Notes: generated by a model not told the origin, from the letters alone. DNA of 64,000 nucleotides from Marinobacter salinisoli (GCF_017301335.1 NZ_CP071247.1:992001-1056000), one strand, 5' to 3'; positions 51,522 to 60,412 are shown, counted from the stretch's first letter. Translations and numbers: made by a program.

Positions 51522-51546
51522 CCTGGTTTCTCTGATGTGAAGAACG

Positions 51547-51592
51547 AAAAAAGCCGGAGCATCTCATCCCCGGGGGGAGTCGATGGTCCGGC
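51547..51592 (-). terminator. Leader terminator of the nasB-like-nirBD operon (probable NasR target)
   Basis: Read on the minus strand, GCCGGA-C-CATC pairs with GATG-C-TCCGGC (one mismatch), with inner TCCCC/GGGGA, followed directly by six T. It ends 26 bases before the nasB-like start and lies downstream of the -24/-12 promoter. A terminator between promoter and first gene is the hallmark of nas leader attenuation. Confidence 0.75.
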
Positions 51593-51666
51593 ACCAATGC
51601 CAACAACAATGATCTGATGATCCGGCCGATTCCGTGGCCGAGACGTTCATCCTTACCGGTTAATTA

Positions 51667-51682
51667 GCGATCTTCATGCCAG
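51667..51682 (-). promoter_or_regulatory. Sigma-54 promoter of the nasB-like-nirBD operon
   Basis: The minus strand reads TGGCATGAAGATCGCT, with GG and GC separated by exactly 10 bases. Consensus is TGGCACG-N4-TTGCW. The start site would be near 51656, giving a leader of about 135 bases that contains the terminator. Confidence 0.7.
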
Positions 51683-51797
51683 TTTTTTGAATTGTTTAAA
51701 ATCAATGAGTTGGCGTAATTTCGGCGCGAAATGTCCGGACAGCCAGCGGAAAAGCTGCCCCGAACTGGGGCGGGCGCCCATTTTTAAGGCCGCGTAG

Positions 51798-51813
51798 TGG
51801 CCCGTTAATTGCT
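51798..51813 (+). promoter_or_regulatory. Sigma-54 promoter of nasR
   Basis: TGGCCCGTTAATTGCT matches TGGCACG-N4-TTGCW with one mismatch and GG-N10-GC spacing. It lies 40 bases before the nasR ATG, and no terminator intervenes. It is divergent from the promoter at 51667-51682; the 115 bases between would hold activator sites. Confidence 0.75.
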
Positions 51814-51853
51814 CCATTGTGGAGTGTTGGAGTTTTTTAATCGGAGTCATGCC

Positions 51854-53152
51854 ATGAGTACCAGGAAACAGCCGCAAGGGAACGCCACGCCTTCCGCCGC
51901 GGATTATCTGATCGCCTCGCGCCAGTGCGAGCTGATGAATCTTCAGTATTTCCTGCAGATGGGAAAGGTTGTGCAGAGCATCAGTAACCTGGTGCACGGG
52001 CTGCAGCGCGAGCGAGGCGCGACCAACGTGTTTCTGGGCTCGGCGGGTGAGAAATTTGCCGCCGAACGACGCGCGACGGTGCAGGAATCGGATCGTCTGT
52101 GCGGGTTGTTTGAGCAGGCCCTGACCGAGGTGCACGAGGAGTTAACCGCCCATCCGGTCAGTAGCCGTCTGCTCAACGGGCTTGCCAGCGCCTTGCATGG
52201 ACTGGCGCAGCTGCCGCCTCTGCGGGCAAGCGTAGAGAGTCAGGCGTTGTTGGTCGAAGACGCCACGGAAGCCTACAGTCGGCTCGTTCACGAGATGATT
52301 ACCGTGGTGTTTGAGGCCGCGGAAACGGCGGTCGATCCGTCCATCGCCGGGCTGCTGGTGGCCATGGTGCACCTGATGAACGGCAAGGAACTGTGTGGTC
52401 AGGAGCGGGCGGTAGGCTCGGCCGGGTTTTCCAGGGGCTGCTTCAGCAATGCCCAGTCGAAGCGCATGATGCACCTTATTGAGGCGCAAGAACGGTGTTT
52501 CGAGGTGTTTGTCAGTTTCGTCGATGACCACAGCCGGGCGCTCTGGCAGAGCCTGCGGGCAAATCCACGGGAAGCGGAAATAGAGCGTCTGCGTCAGCTG
52601 GGCTGTTCGGTAGGGCGGTACAAGTCACTGGACCCGGAGCTGGCGGATCGTTGGTTTGCCCTGATGTCCGATCGAATGGACGAACTGAAGACGGTGGAGG
52701 ACTCGGTAGAGGGCTGTTTCCACAGCCGATGCGTGGAGCGCTTCGCCGAAGCGCGTAATTCGCTGGCCCATCAGGAAACCCTCATTGCCTCGCTGGGTGC
52801 CGAGGACAGCGGTCCGCAGCCAGTGCTGGTGCTGTGCGACTCGGGCGAAGAGGCGCGCACTGGGAAGGCCTGGGACAGTGACGGCGTGGGTGAGCGGTTC
52901 GGTCGGTCCCTGTTCGATCTGCTTCAGGAACAGACCCGACGCCTGCAGCAGATGGACGATGAACTCAGGAGCGCCCGGGATGCCCTCGAAGAGCGCCGTA
53001 CTCAGGAGAAAGCCGTGCTGCTGCTGATGGATCACCGGGGCATTGATAATGATGAGGCTCACCGCCTGTTGCGCAAGCTGGCCATGGATCAGGGCAAGAA
53101 ACTGACCGAAGTCGCCCGCGCCCTGGTGTCCATGGCCGATGTGTTGAAGTAG
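51854..53152 (+). CDS. nasR: Nitrate/nitrite-responsive antiterminator NasR (NIT-ANTAR)
   Basis: This 432-residue protein has an N-terminal all-helical NIT sensor domain (about 35-290; VVQSISNLVHGLQRERGATNVFLGSAGEKF is typical) that binds nitrate or nitrite. A coiled segment (LQQMDDELRSARDALEERRTQEKAVLLLMDHRG) leads to a C-terminal ANTAR RNA-binding domain (IDNDEAHRLLRKLAMDQGKKLTEVARALVSMADVL). In Klebsiella NasR binds the leader RNA of the nas operon and prevents termination. The ATG at 51854 is preferred. It lies in the middle of three operons with leader terminators. Confidence 0.93.
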   Translation: MSTRKQPQGNATPSAADYLIASRQCELMNLQYFLQMGKVVQSISNLVHGLQRERGATNVFLGSAGEKFAAERRATVQESDRLCGLFEQALTEVHEELTAHPVSSRLLNGLASALHGLAQLPPLRASVESQALLVEDATEAYSRLVHEMITVVFEAAETAVDPSIAGLLVAMVHLMNGKELCGQERAVGSAGFSRGCFSNAQSKRMMHLIEAQERCFEVFVSFVDDHSRALWQSLRANPREAEIERLRQLGCSVGRYKSLDPELADRWFALMSDRMDELKTVEDSVEGCFHSRCVERFAEARNSLAHQETLIASLGAEDSGPQPVLVLCDSGEEARTGKAWDSDGVGERFGRSLFDLLQEQTRRLQQMDDELRSARDALEERRTQEKAVLLLMDHRGIDNDEAHRLLRKLAMDQGKKLTEVARALVSMADVLK

Positions 53153-53158
53153 CCCGGT

Positions 53159-54025
53159 TCAGACGCGGGCGGCTCTGGCGGCTTCGGGTTCCTCGTCGGC
53201 CGCTGCCGGCTGCGGACTCCGGCGAGGCGCGATGGTTTCCAGTTTGCGCTGCTTTTCGTACAGGAACTTCAGAACCTCCTGCCGGTAATGCACATAGGTG
53301 GGATCGTCGGCCAGCTCCACCCGGTTGCGCGGGCGTGGCAGCTCAATGCGCAGGTCTTCACCCACGGTCGCTGCCGGGCCGTTGGTCATCATGATGATGC
53401 GGTCTGACAGCAGCACTGCCTCGTCCACATCGTGGGTAATCATGATCACGGTGTTATTGAGGTCCTTCTGAATATCCATCAGCGAATCCTGCAGATGGGC
53501 CCGGGTCAGGGCATCCAGTGCCCCGAAGGGTTCATCCATCAGCAGCACGCTGGGTTTCATCGCGAGCGCCCGGGCGATACCGACCCGCTGAGCCATGCCG
53601 CCGGAGATTTCCCCGGGCCGCTTGCTGGCGGCGTGCGCCATGTTGACCAGTTCCAGGTTGTGGTTGATCCAGTCCTTGCGCTGTTGCTTGGTCATGGTCT
53701 TGCGAAAAACCTGCTGGACCGCCAGTTCCACGTTCTCATACACCGTCAGCCAGGGCATCAGGGCATGGTTCTGGAACACCACGGCCCGCTCCGGGCCGGG
53801 TGCGTTCACTTCGTGGCCGTCCAGCACACAGCCGCCCCGAGTGGCCTGCAGCAGTCCCGCAACGATGTTCAGCACGGTGGATTTGCCGCAGCCGGAGTGG
53901 CCGATCAGTGAGACAAACTCGCCTTTCTTGATCTTGAGATTGATGTTGTCCAGCGCCAGGAAAGAGCCCTTGGGGGTGTCGAAACTCATGTCGACGCCGG
54001 TCAGTTCCAGATGGGTTTTACTCAT
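53159..54025 (-). CDS. nrtD: Nitrate ABC transporter ATP-binding protein (NrtD-like)
   Basis: This 288-residue ATPase has Walker A GHSGCGKST, signature ISGGMAQRVGIARALAM, Walker B VLLMDEPFGALDALTR and a switch His in MITHDVDE. It has the NrtD/SsuB/TauB-type sequence and a C-terminal tail (LKFLYEKQRKLETIAPR) typical of the nitrate group. The start at 54025 (MSKTHLELTGVDMSF) has GGAGAAC upstream; the open frame is longer. It is the last gene of the operon and ends 7 bases from the convergent nasR stop. Confidence 0.92.
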   Translation of the reverse strand: MSKTHLELTGVDMSFDTPKGSFLALDNINLKIKKGEFVSLIGHSGCGKSTVLNIVAGLLQATRGGCVLDGHEVNAPGPERAVVFQNHALMPWLTVYENVELAVQQVFRKTMTKQQRKDWINHNLELVNMAHAASKRPGEISGGMAQRVGIARALAMKPSVLLMDEPFGALDALTRAHLQDSLMDIQKDLNNTVIMITHDVDEAVLLSDRIIMMTNGPAATVGEDLRIELPRPRNRVELADDPTYVHYRQEVLKFLYEKQRKLETIAPRRSPQPAAADEEPEAARAARV

Positions 54026-54036
54026 GGTGTTCTCCG

Positions 54037-55029
54037 TTATTCGTTCCAGGCGACTTTTTTCTGGATCAGCAGCATGACTCGGTCCAGCAGAAAGCCGATG
54101 AAGCCAATGGTCAGTACCGCAACCATGATCCGGCTCAGGGACTGACTGCTGCCGTTCTGGAATTCGTCCCAGACGAACTTGCCGAGGCCGGGGCTTTGGG
54201 CCAGCATTTCCGCGGCAATCAGCACCATCCAGGCAATCCCCAGAGACACCCGCAGGCCGGTGAAAATCATCGGCACGGACGACGGTAGCACCACCTTGCG
54301 CACGTGGGTCAGGAAGGGGAGCCGCAGCACCTGGGAGACGTTCAGCAGGTCCGGGTTCACCGCCGCCACGCCGACGCTGGTGTTGATCAATGTCGGCCAG
54401 AGGCTGCACAGGGTGACGGTGATCATGGAGGTCAGGAAGGATTTCTCGAACAGGGGATCGTCGCTGACGTAGGTGGCCGAGACCACCATGGTCACCAGTG
54501 GCAGCCAGGCCAGCGGCGACACGGGCTTGAACACCTGGATCAGCGGGTTTACCGCAGCCTGGAAATGCCGGTTCAGTCCGAACACGATGCCCAGGGGAAC
54601 GGCGATGAGCGTTGCCAGCACGAAGCCGGCCAGCACGGTGACCAGGCTGGTGCCGATCTGATCAATGAAGGTTGGCGCACCGGGGTAGTCGCGGATCTTG
54701 ACCTCGGCGTCCGGGTTCTTGGCCAGGATGCGGGCGTTGCGTTCTTCCTGCATGGTAATGAACTTGTCCGCCCGTTCACGCTGGTTTTCATGCTCCTGCC
54801 AGAGTTGACCGCCCTGCTCCCAGACCTGGGCCGGCCCCGGAAACGCCCCCAGAGAGGTGTCGATGCGCGGCGCGGTCAGGTGCCAGAAGCCGAGGAAGAT
54901 CAGGATGCCGAGCGCAGGCAGCAACAGCTGCCTGGCGGTCTGGGCCCAGTCGATGCCGGCAAAGCGGCTGGCCAGGGATTTCAGCCAGACGTTTTGCTCG
55001 GGACGGGCGGTGGTGGTTAGCGTGTTCAT
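54037..55029 (-). CDS. nrtB: Nitrate ABC transporter permease (NrtB-like)
   Basis: This 330-residue protein has an N-terminal helix (LLLPALGILIFLGFWHL) and a long periplasmic loop (LWQEHENQRERADKFITMQEERNARIL). The permease core follows, with VFKPVSPLAWLPLVTMVV and the coupling helix region LLNVSQVLRLPFLTHVRKVVLPSSVPMIFTGLR. It forms the inner-membrane channel for nitrate. It lies between the binding protein and ATPase genes. Confidence 0.92.
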   Translation of the reverse strand: MNTLTTTARPEQNVWLKSLASRFAGIDWAQTARQLLLPALGILIFLGFWHLTAPRIDTSLGAFPGPAQVWEQGGQLWQEHENQRERADKFITMQEERNARILAKNPDAEVKIRDYPGAPTFIDQIGTSLVTVLAGFVLATLIAVPLGIVFGLNRHFQAAVNPLIQVFKPVSPLAWLPLVTMVVSATYVSDDPLFEKSFLTSMITVTLCSLWPTLINTSVGVAAVNPDLLNVSQVLRLPFLTHVRKVVLPSSVPMIFTGLRVSLGIAWMVLIAAEMLAQSPGLGKFVWDEFQNGSSQSLSRIMVAVLTIGFIGFLLDRVMLLIQKKVAWNE

Positions 55030-55053
55030 AGTACTCTCCTGGACGACGCCCGG

Positions 55054-56442
55054 TTACGGTGTGTCGGAGCCTTTCAGGCCGATATCAAAGCTGTCGATGT
55101 AAGCGTTGGGCTGGCGCGGGGTGAAGGCCACACCATCAATCAGCTCGCCCTGGAACGGACGTTCGAAGTTTTCTTCGCTGAAGTCAGGGAAGTCCTCGGC
55201 GCTGAGCAGACCTTCGTCGATCAATGACTGCGCGGCCTGGGCGTAGATATCGCCGCGATAGACCTTGGCGGCGGTCTGCATGTACCAGTCGTCCGGCTTG
55301 GCCTCAGCGATCTGGCCCCAGCGGCGCATCTGACTCAGGTACCAGATGGCGTCGGACGGGTACGGATAGGTGGCGTTGTAGCGGAAGAACACATTGAAGT
55401 CCGGCACTTCCCGGACATCGCCTTTCTCATACTCGAAGGTTCCGGTCATGGAGTTGGCGATGACCTCGGCATCCGCTCCTACGTAGCTTGGCCGGGCGAG
55501 AATCTCGACGGCTTCTTCGCGGTTGGCGTTGTTGTTCTCATCCAGCCAGTGCGCAGCACGGATCATGGCGCGCAACAGGCGCAGGTGAGTGTTCGGGTTT
55601 TCTTCGGCCCAGGATTCGGTGACACCGAAGACCTTTTCCGGGTTGTTGGGCCAGATTTCGTAGTCGGTGATCACCGGCACCCCTATGCCTTTGAACACCG
55701 CTTGCTGGTTCCAGGGCTCACCCACGCAATAACCCGCGATGGTGCCGGCTTCCATGGTGGCTGGCATCTGTGGTGGCGGAGTTACCGACAGGTGCACGTC
55801 TGCTTCGAGGGTGCCACTGGTGTCACCGCGCTGGGGCGCGTAGAAGCCCGGGTGCAGGCCGCCGGCGGCCAGCCAGTAACGCAACTCGTAGTTGTGGGTG
55901 GACACCGGGAAGACCATGCCCATGCGGAACCGTTCACCTTTGGCGCGCGATTGCTCAACCACCGGCTTGAGGGCGCTGGCACTGATCGGGTGAACCGGCT
56001 TGTCGCCCTCTTTTTCGATGTGCTGGCTCATGGTGTCCCAGACATCGTTGGATACGGTGATGCCGTTGCCGTTCAGGTCCATGCTGAAGGCGGTAATGAT
56101 GTTAGCCTGGGTGCCGTAGCCAATGGTGGCGCCCAGAGGCTGTCCGGCCAGCATGTGGGCGCCATCGAGTTCGCCGGTAATCACCCGGTCGAGCAGCACT
56201 TTCCAGTTGGCCTGTGCTTCCAGTTCCACAAACAGGCCTTCGTCCATAAAGAAGCCCTGTTCCCAGGCCACCGCCAGCGGTGCCATATCGGTCAGCTTGA
56301 TAAACCCGAGTTTCAGGTCGGCTTTTTCGGGCTCGCCGATGGCGCCTTGCACCGGCCCAACACCGGCGATCAGTGAGGCCGCCATGGCTACGCCGGCCAG
56401 TTTCCTGAGTGTTCCTTTTCTGTCTGTCTGCTGTGTCTTCAT
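55054..56442 (-). CDS. nrtA: Nitrate ABC transporter substrate-binding protein (NrtA/CmpA family)
   Basis: This 462-residue protein has an N-terminal signal ([33 protein letters not shown], not a clean twin-Arg motif). The NrtA core follows: [41 protein letters not shown]-like [19 protein letters not shown], and [19 protein letters not shown]. It binds nitrate in the periplasm. It is the first gene of the transporter operon, behind a sigma-54 promoter and a 14-bp leader terminator. Confidence 0.92.
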   Translation of the reverse strand: MKTQQTDRKGTLRKLAGVAMAASLIAGVGPVQGAIGEPEKADLKLGFIKLTDMAPLAVAWEQGFFMDEGLFVELEAQANWKVLLDRVITGELDGAHMLAGQPLGATIGYGTQANIITAFSMDLNGNGITVSNDVWDTMSQHIEKEGDKPVHPISASALKPVVEQSRAKGERFRMGMVFPVSTHNYELRYWLAAGGLHPGFYAPQRGDTSGTLEADVHLSVTPPPQMPATMEAGTIAGYCVGEPWNQQAVFKGIGVPVITDYEIWPNNPEKVFGVTESWAEENPNTHLRLLRAMIRAAHWLDENNNANREEAVEILARPSYVGADAEVIANSMTGTFEYEKGDVREVPDFNVFFRYNATYPYPSDAIWYLSQMRRWGQIAEAKPDDWYMQTAAKVYRGDIYAQAAQSLIDEGLLSAEDFPDFSEENFERPFQGELIDGVAFTPRQPNAYIDSFDIGLKGSDTP

Positions 56443-56472
56443 GGTGTCCTACCTCTCGACTTTCTGCTGTCG

Positions 56473-56513
56473 AAAAAAAAGCGCCTGTCCTCCGTGGACC
56501 GGAAGACAGGCGC
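56473..56513 (-). terminator. Leader terminator of the nrtABD-type operon (probable NasR target)
   Basis: Read on the minus strand, GCGCCTGTCTTCCG pairs with CGGAGGACAGGCGC over 14 bp (one G-T pair) with loop GTCCA, followed by eight T. It lies 31 bases before the nrtA start. This is a textbook intrinsic terminator placed inside a 5' leader. Confidence 0.88.
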
Positions 56514-56524
56514 CTATGCCTGCG

Positions 56525-56550
56525 GAGCGCTCTTGCAACAGAGGCCCTGA
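56525..56550 (-). promoter_or_regulatory. Candidate ANTAR-type hairpin in the nrtA leader
   Basis: The minus strand has GCCTCTGTTGCAAGAGC, where CTCT and AGAG enclose a 6-base loop (GTTGCA). ANTAR proteins bind tandem hairpins with hexanucleotide loops before a terminator. Position 4 of the loop is G as expected but position 1 is not A, and I cannot confirm a second hairpin. Confidence 0.35.
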
Positions 56551-56582
56551 TTTTTCGTTTGTGTATTCGTCAGTTAGCCCTG

Positions 56583-56598
56583 AGCACACTCTGTGCCA
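56583..56598 (-). promoter_or_regulatory. Sigma-54 promoter of the nrtABD-type operon
   Basis: The minus strand reads TGGCACAGAGTGTGCT, matching TGGCACG-N4-TTGCW at all but two defined positions with exact GG-N10-GC spacing. The start site would be near 56572, and the 130-base leader carries the candidate hairpin and terminator. Confidence 0.8.
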
Positions 56599-56861
56599 TC
56601 AGGGGAAACCTCAACAAAAACAGAGGCTAAAGGATTTTTCGGTGCGCGGGCCTGTGGCTGACTCCCGGCAGCGTGTTCGGTTTTGGTGCGACCTCTTGCG
56701 TTGCCGCACTAACTTGAGGCCGCTGAGCGCGGCGCAATGGCACGGCGGTGGGTGCTGTCGGACCAACCCTGCATTGATGGCGTGCCCCAGGGCCGCTGTG
56801 GGCAAGGCTTTGGGGGACGTCTGCATCGGCTGCGCGGCGGCGGGACCGGGCCCGGCAGCTA
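56599..56861. promoter_or_regulatory. Enhancer region between divergent sigma-54 promoters
   Basis: No coding region is seen in these bases. NtrC-like half-sites occur: TTTTGGTGC, GCACTA, and GCAC-N8-GTGC at 56740-56755 (NtrC consensus spacing is N9). They lie between and upstream of both -24/-12 promoters, where an enhancer protein would bind. Assignment to NtrC is inference. Confidence 0.4.
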
Positions 56862-56877
56862 TGGCCCCGTTATTGCA
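56862..56877 (+). promoter_or_regulatory. Sigma-54 promoter of nasA
   Basis: TGGCCCCGTTATTGCA fits TGGCACG-N4-TTGCW with two mismatches in the -24 box and a perfect TTGCA -12 box; GG and GC are 10 bases apart. The start would be near 56888, giving a 120-base leader that includes the terminator at 56936-56985. Confidence 0.7.
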
Positions 56878-56935
56878 ATCTTTTTCCAAAAGGAGCGGAT
56901 AACCGTTCCGCCCACAATCTAATCATGGCGACGAG

Positions 56936-56985
56936 GCCTGTGCCCTTTGCATCCGATTCAGCGGATCCAAGGACACAGGCTTTTT
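56936..56985 (+). terminator. Leader terminator of nasA (probable NasR target)
   Basis: GCCTGTG...ATCCG pairs with CGGAT...CACAGGC around the 6-base loop ATTCAG, with minor internal mismatches, followed by five T. It ends 22 bases before the nasA GTG start and lies after the -24/-12 promoter, as in the other two leaders. Confidence 0.8.
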
Positions 56986-57007
56986 GCGTTTTCCCGGGAG
57001 GATCTGC

Positions 57008-59725
57008 GTGGATAACACGGTATCGCTCACTGCCGCGACGCACACCACTTGCCCCTATTGCGGCGTTGGCTGTGGCGTGATGGCCAAAACCGACGGCGTG
57101 GCCGGAGACAGCCGGCATCCGGCCAACCTGGGGCGTCTGTGTGTGAAAGGCTCGGCCCTGCACGAGACCCTGGTGCCAACGGGCCGGCTACTGCGCCCCC
57201 GCGTGCATGGCCGGGAAACCGGCTGGCCCGATGCTGTCGCCGAAGTCTCCACGGCGATTGCTCAGGCGCTGGCAACGCATGGCCCGGGGTCGGTCGCCTT
57301 TTACCTGTCGGGGCAGTTGCTCACCGAAGATTATTACGTCGCCAACAAGCTGGCGAAAGGCTTCATCGGCACGCCCCATGTCGACACCAATTCACGCCTG
57401 TGCATGTCCTCGGCCGTGGCCGCCCACAAACGAGCGTTCGGTGAGGATTGCGTGCCCGGCTGTTATCAGGACCTGGAGCTGGCGGACTTGCTGGTACTGA
57501 CTGGCAGCAACGCGGCCTGGGCCCATCCGGTGCTGTACCAGCGGATGCAGGCCGCATCGCGCCCCGGCCGCCGGGTCGTGGTGATCGATCCCCGCCGAAC
57601 CGCGACCGCGGAGCTGGCAGATTTGCATCTGAAACTGAAACCGGGAACCGACACCATCCTGTTCAATGGCCTGCTGCACTGGTTGTGGCAGGAAGGGGCC
57701 GTGGATGAAGCCTACGTTGCCCGGCATTGCACCGGTTTCGAGGCGGCAATGGGTGCCGCCCGGGCATCCGCGGCCAGCCCGGCTTCGGTAGCCCGGCAGT
57801 GTGACCTCCCGGACGCCGATGTGGAGCTGTTTTACCGCTGGTTTGCCGAGACCTCGCGCACCGTGACCGCGTTTTCGCAAGGCATCAACCAGTCCAATGC
57901 CGGTACCGATAAGGCCAACGCCATTATTAACTGCCATCTGGCCACCGGCCGGATCGGCCGCCCCGGCGCCGGGCCGTTGTCACTGACCGGCCAGCCCAAT
58001 GCCATGGGTGGTCGTGAGGTGGGTGGTCTGGCCAACACGCTGGCGGCGCACATGGACTACGACACCCCCGGCGCCAGGACAGGTGTGGCCGAATTCTGGG
58101 GCTGTCGCGGTATACCGGAACAGCCGGGCCTGAAAGCGGTGGACCTGTTCGAGGCGGTGCACCGGGGCGACATCAAAGTGCTGTGGATTATGGGCACCAA
58201 CCCGGCGGTCAGTCTGCCCGATTCGGCCCGGGTGCGGGCAGCGCTCGAGCGTTGCCCGACGGTCATTGTCTCCGATTGCATGGCCGAGACCGACACCACA
58301 CGCTACGCCAATATCCTGCTGCCCGCCGCCGGCTGGGGCGAAAAAGACGGCACCGTGACCAACTCCGAACGCTGCATATCGCGCCAGCGCGGTTTTCTGC
58401 CTCTGCCGGCCGAGGTGCGCCCGGACTGGTGGATTATGAGCGCCGTTGCCGACGCCCTGGGTCATGGCGACGCCTTTGCTTATCAGGCGCCGGTGGATAT
58501 CTTCCGCGAACATGCCGCGCTCTCGGGCCTGTCGGTGACGGCCAGTGGTGGCCGGCGTCAGTTCGATATCGGCGTGATGGCAAGCCTGTCCGCAGCCGAG
58601 TATGACCAGATGACGCCGGTGCAGTGGCCGGTGCAGGTGGATTCCGCCGGACGTTTCGCCGGCACAGCGCGCCTGTATTCCGAGGGTGGGTTCTCGACGC
58701 CGGATGGCCGCGCACGGATGGTACCGGTTGAGACGATGGCACCCGGCCAGCGGCCGTCGCACCGGCACCCGGTGATCGTGAACTCCGGCCGCATCCGTGA
58801 TCAGTGGCACACCATGACCCGTACCGCATTGGCACCGCGGTTACTGGCACACCGGTCAGAACCGTTCATGGAGGTTCATCCCACGGACGCCCGGCGCTAT
58901 GCCCTGGTGGAAGGTGGACTGGCCCGACTGACGGGGACAAGCGGTGAAAGCTTTGTCGGGCGGGTCCGCGTCACGTCGGACCAGCGCTCCGGTGAGGTGT
59001 TCGTGCCGATTCACTGGAACCGGCAGTTCACCGCCCGGGGCGTCGCCACCGAACTGATGCAGCCGGTGACAGACCCGATCTCCGGCCAGCCAGAGGGCAA
59101 ACACGGTGTCGCGGATCTCGCGCCGCTGCCGACCCGCTGGCAAGCCCGCCTGATGCGCCGCGATGCCAGCGGCTGGCGTGCGGAGGCAGTCTGCCCTGAT
59201 GGTTACTGGGCACGTCAGCCATTACTGCACTGCGACAGCTGGTGGCTGGCCAGCAACCAGCCGGTGGACTGGCCCCGTGAGTCGGAGCTCTGGCTCGGCG
59301 GCCGGCCACAGGTGTTCGTTGATGATCCGGCAAGCGGCCGATACCGTGCCGCCCGAATTGTCGATGGTCAGTTGCAGGCGGTGCTGCTGGTGGATACTTG
59401 CGCGGAGGCCCTGCCGGATCTGGCCTGGCTGGATCAGTGCTTCAACGCAACCGTGCTGAGTGACGAGCAGCGCCGATACCTGCTGGCTGGCCGCACGGTC
59501 GAGGTGGAGGACACCGGGGCTCTGGTGTGCAGTTGTTTCCAGGTGGGGGAAAAACAGATCACCCGTGCAATTCGAGCGGGCACCGACAGCGTGGCGGAGC
59601 TGGGGCAGGCTCTGCGCTGCGGCACCAACTGCGGCTCCTGCCTGCCGGAGATTCGCGCATTGCTGGAGGCCCACCGGGTCGAGGCCAGCAGCACCGGGCG
59701 GCGCGACAAGGTGTTAGCTGACTGA
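57008..59725 (+). CDS. nasA: Assimilatory nitrate reductase catalytic subunit with C-terminal [2Fe-2S] domain
   Basis: This 905-residue protein has a [4Fe-4S] motif CPYCGVGC (from residue 15) with a later Cys in LGRLCVKGSAL. The molybdopterin core follows (YLSGQLLTEDYYVANKLAKGFIG; SNAAWAHPVLYQR; GRIGRPGAGPLSLTGQPNAMGGREVGG). A BFD-type [2Fe-2S] domain ends it (CSCFQVGEKQITRAIRAG from about residue 841; CGTNCGSCLPEI). It reduces nitrate to nitrite in the cytoplasm. The start is GTG with GGGAGGA upstream. It is expressed from its own sigma-54 promoter through a leader terminator. Confidence 0.95.
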   Translation: MDNTVSLTAATHTTCPYCGVGCGVMAKTDGVAGDSRHPANLGRLCVKGSALHETLVPTGRLLRPRVHGRETGWPDAVAEVSTAIAQALATHGPGSVAFYLSGQLLTEDYYVANKLAKGFIGTPHVDTNSRLCMSSAVAAHKRAFGEDCVPGCYQDLELADLLVLTGSNAAWAHPVLYQRMQAASRPGRRVVVIDPRRTATAELADLHLKLKPGTDTILFNGLLHWLWQEGAVDEAYVARHCTGFEAAMGAARASAASPASVARQCDLPDADVELFYRWFAETSRTVTAFSQGINQSNAGTDKANAIINCHLATGRIGRPGAGPLSLTGQPNAMGGREVGGLANTLAAHMDYDTPGARTGVAEFWGCRGIPEQPGLKAVDLFEAVHRGDIKVLWIMGTNPAVSLPDSARVRAALERCPTVIVSDCMAETDTTRYANILLPAAGWGEKDGTVTNSERCISRQRGFLPLPAEVRPDWWIMSAVADALGHGDAFAYQAPVDIFREHAALSGLSVTASGGRRQFDIGVMASLSAAEYDQMTPVQWPVQVDSAGRFAGTARLYSEGGFSTPDGRARMVPVETMAPGQRPSHRHPVIVNSGRIRDQWHTMTRTALAPRLLAHRSEPFMEVHPTDARRYALVEGGLARLTGTSGESFVGRVRVTSDQRSGEVFVPIHWNRQFTARGVATELMQPVTDPISGQPEGKHGVADLAPLPTRWQARLMRRDASGWRAEAVCPDGYWARQPLLHCDSWWLASNQPVDWPRESELWLGGRPQVFVDDPASGRYRAARIVDGQLQAVLLVDTCAEALPDLAWLDQCFNATVLSDEQRRYLLAGRTVEVEDTGALVCSCFQVGEKQITRAIRAGTDSVAELGQALRCGTNCGSCLPEIRALLEAHRVEASSTGRRDKVLAD

Positions 59726-60412
59726 GTGCAGCATTGGCAGGGGCACCCGGTAACGCACACCCCGGGCGGAACCGGTGCCTTCCACCGTGCAGGTTTTCCG
59801 GTTGATCCGGAGAATCCGGCCCTGAATTTCCTTCGGCTCCTGGCCAAACACCACCCGCTCTCCGACCCGCCACTGCCGGCGGATCTGGTTCGGGTCTGGC
59901 AGCTTGAACGGCGTGTCAGGCAGCGCCAATGCCTGTCTGGCGGCCTCGTCCGCCAGGGTCTGGCGCGCCGCCTCGGCACCACCGCTCTCATGGAGGTTGT
60001 CCAGAATGGCGTAGAAATGCCGGTTGTGAACGGAGCCGCGAAAACGCTTGCCCGCGCTCTGTTGCAGAAGATGGGCAAATTCATGGCAGCAGGTATGGGC
60101 CAGCAGGTTCAGGGGGCTGACTTCCCCGTCGAAGTAGCAACGGCGCTGGATTTCTCGGCTGGACAGCCAGCCCTGGGCCGACTCCGCCGAGTATTTGGCT
60201 TCAATCATCCGCACCCCGTAGGTGATCTGGTGCTCTTTCCGGCGCGGGTCGAACCGATGGTAGGTAGCCTGGCCGGACCCGGTCCGACACGCCAGGGTGC
60301 TGCCGGGAATCCGCTCCCGAACCCACGGGGCGGCCGGCCGCCAGAGCACCTGCTCGGTGACCTCACACATCAGTTCGCCGAGTTGGCGGGCATGGGGGGC
60401 TGTGTTGCTCAT
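59714..60412 (-). CDS. SprT-like zinc metalloprotease-fold protein
   Basis: This is a 232-residue protein with the SprT/SprT-like zinc motif CHEFAHLLQQ (HExxH) and downstream HNRHFYAILDNLH. A C-terminal beta domain (WRVGERVVFGQEPKEIQGRILRINRKTCTVEGTG) may bind nucleic acid or ligands. Eukaryotic relatives (Spartan) cleave DNA-protein crosslinks; bacterial function is little known. It overlaps the convergent nasA end by 12 bases. Confidence 0.85.
   Translation of the reverse strand: MSNTAPHARQLGELMCEVTEQVLWRPAAPWVRERIPGSTLACRTGSGQATYHRFDPRRKEHQITYGVRMIEAKYSAESAQGWLSSREIQRRCYFDGEVSPLNLLAHTCCHEFAHLLQQSAGKRFRGSVHNRHFYAILDNLHESGGAEAARQTLADEAARQALALPDTPFKLPDPNQIRRQWRVGERVVFGQEPKEIQGRILRINRKTCTVEGTGSARGVRYRVPLPMLHSVS

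Noticed and set aside
56738-56755. TGGCACGGCGGTGGGTGC on the plus strand as another sigma-54 promoter for nasA
   Set aside because: The spacing between GG and GC is 13 bases instead of 10. The element at 56862-56877 has correct spacing and lies closer to nasA.
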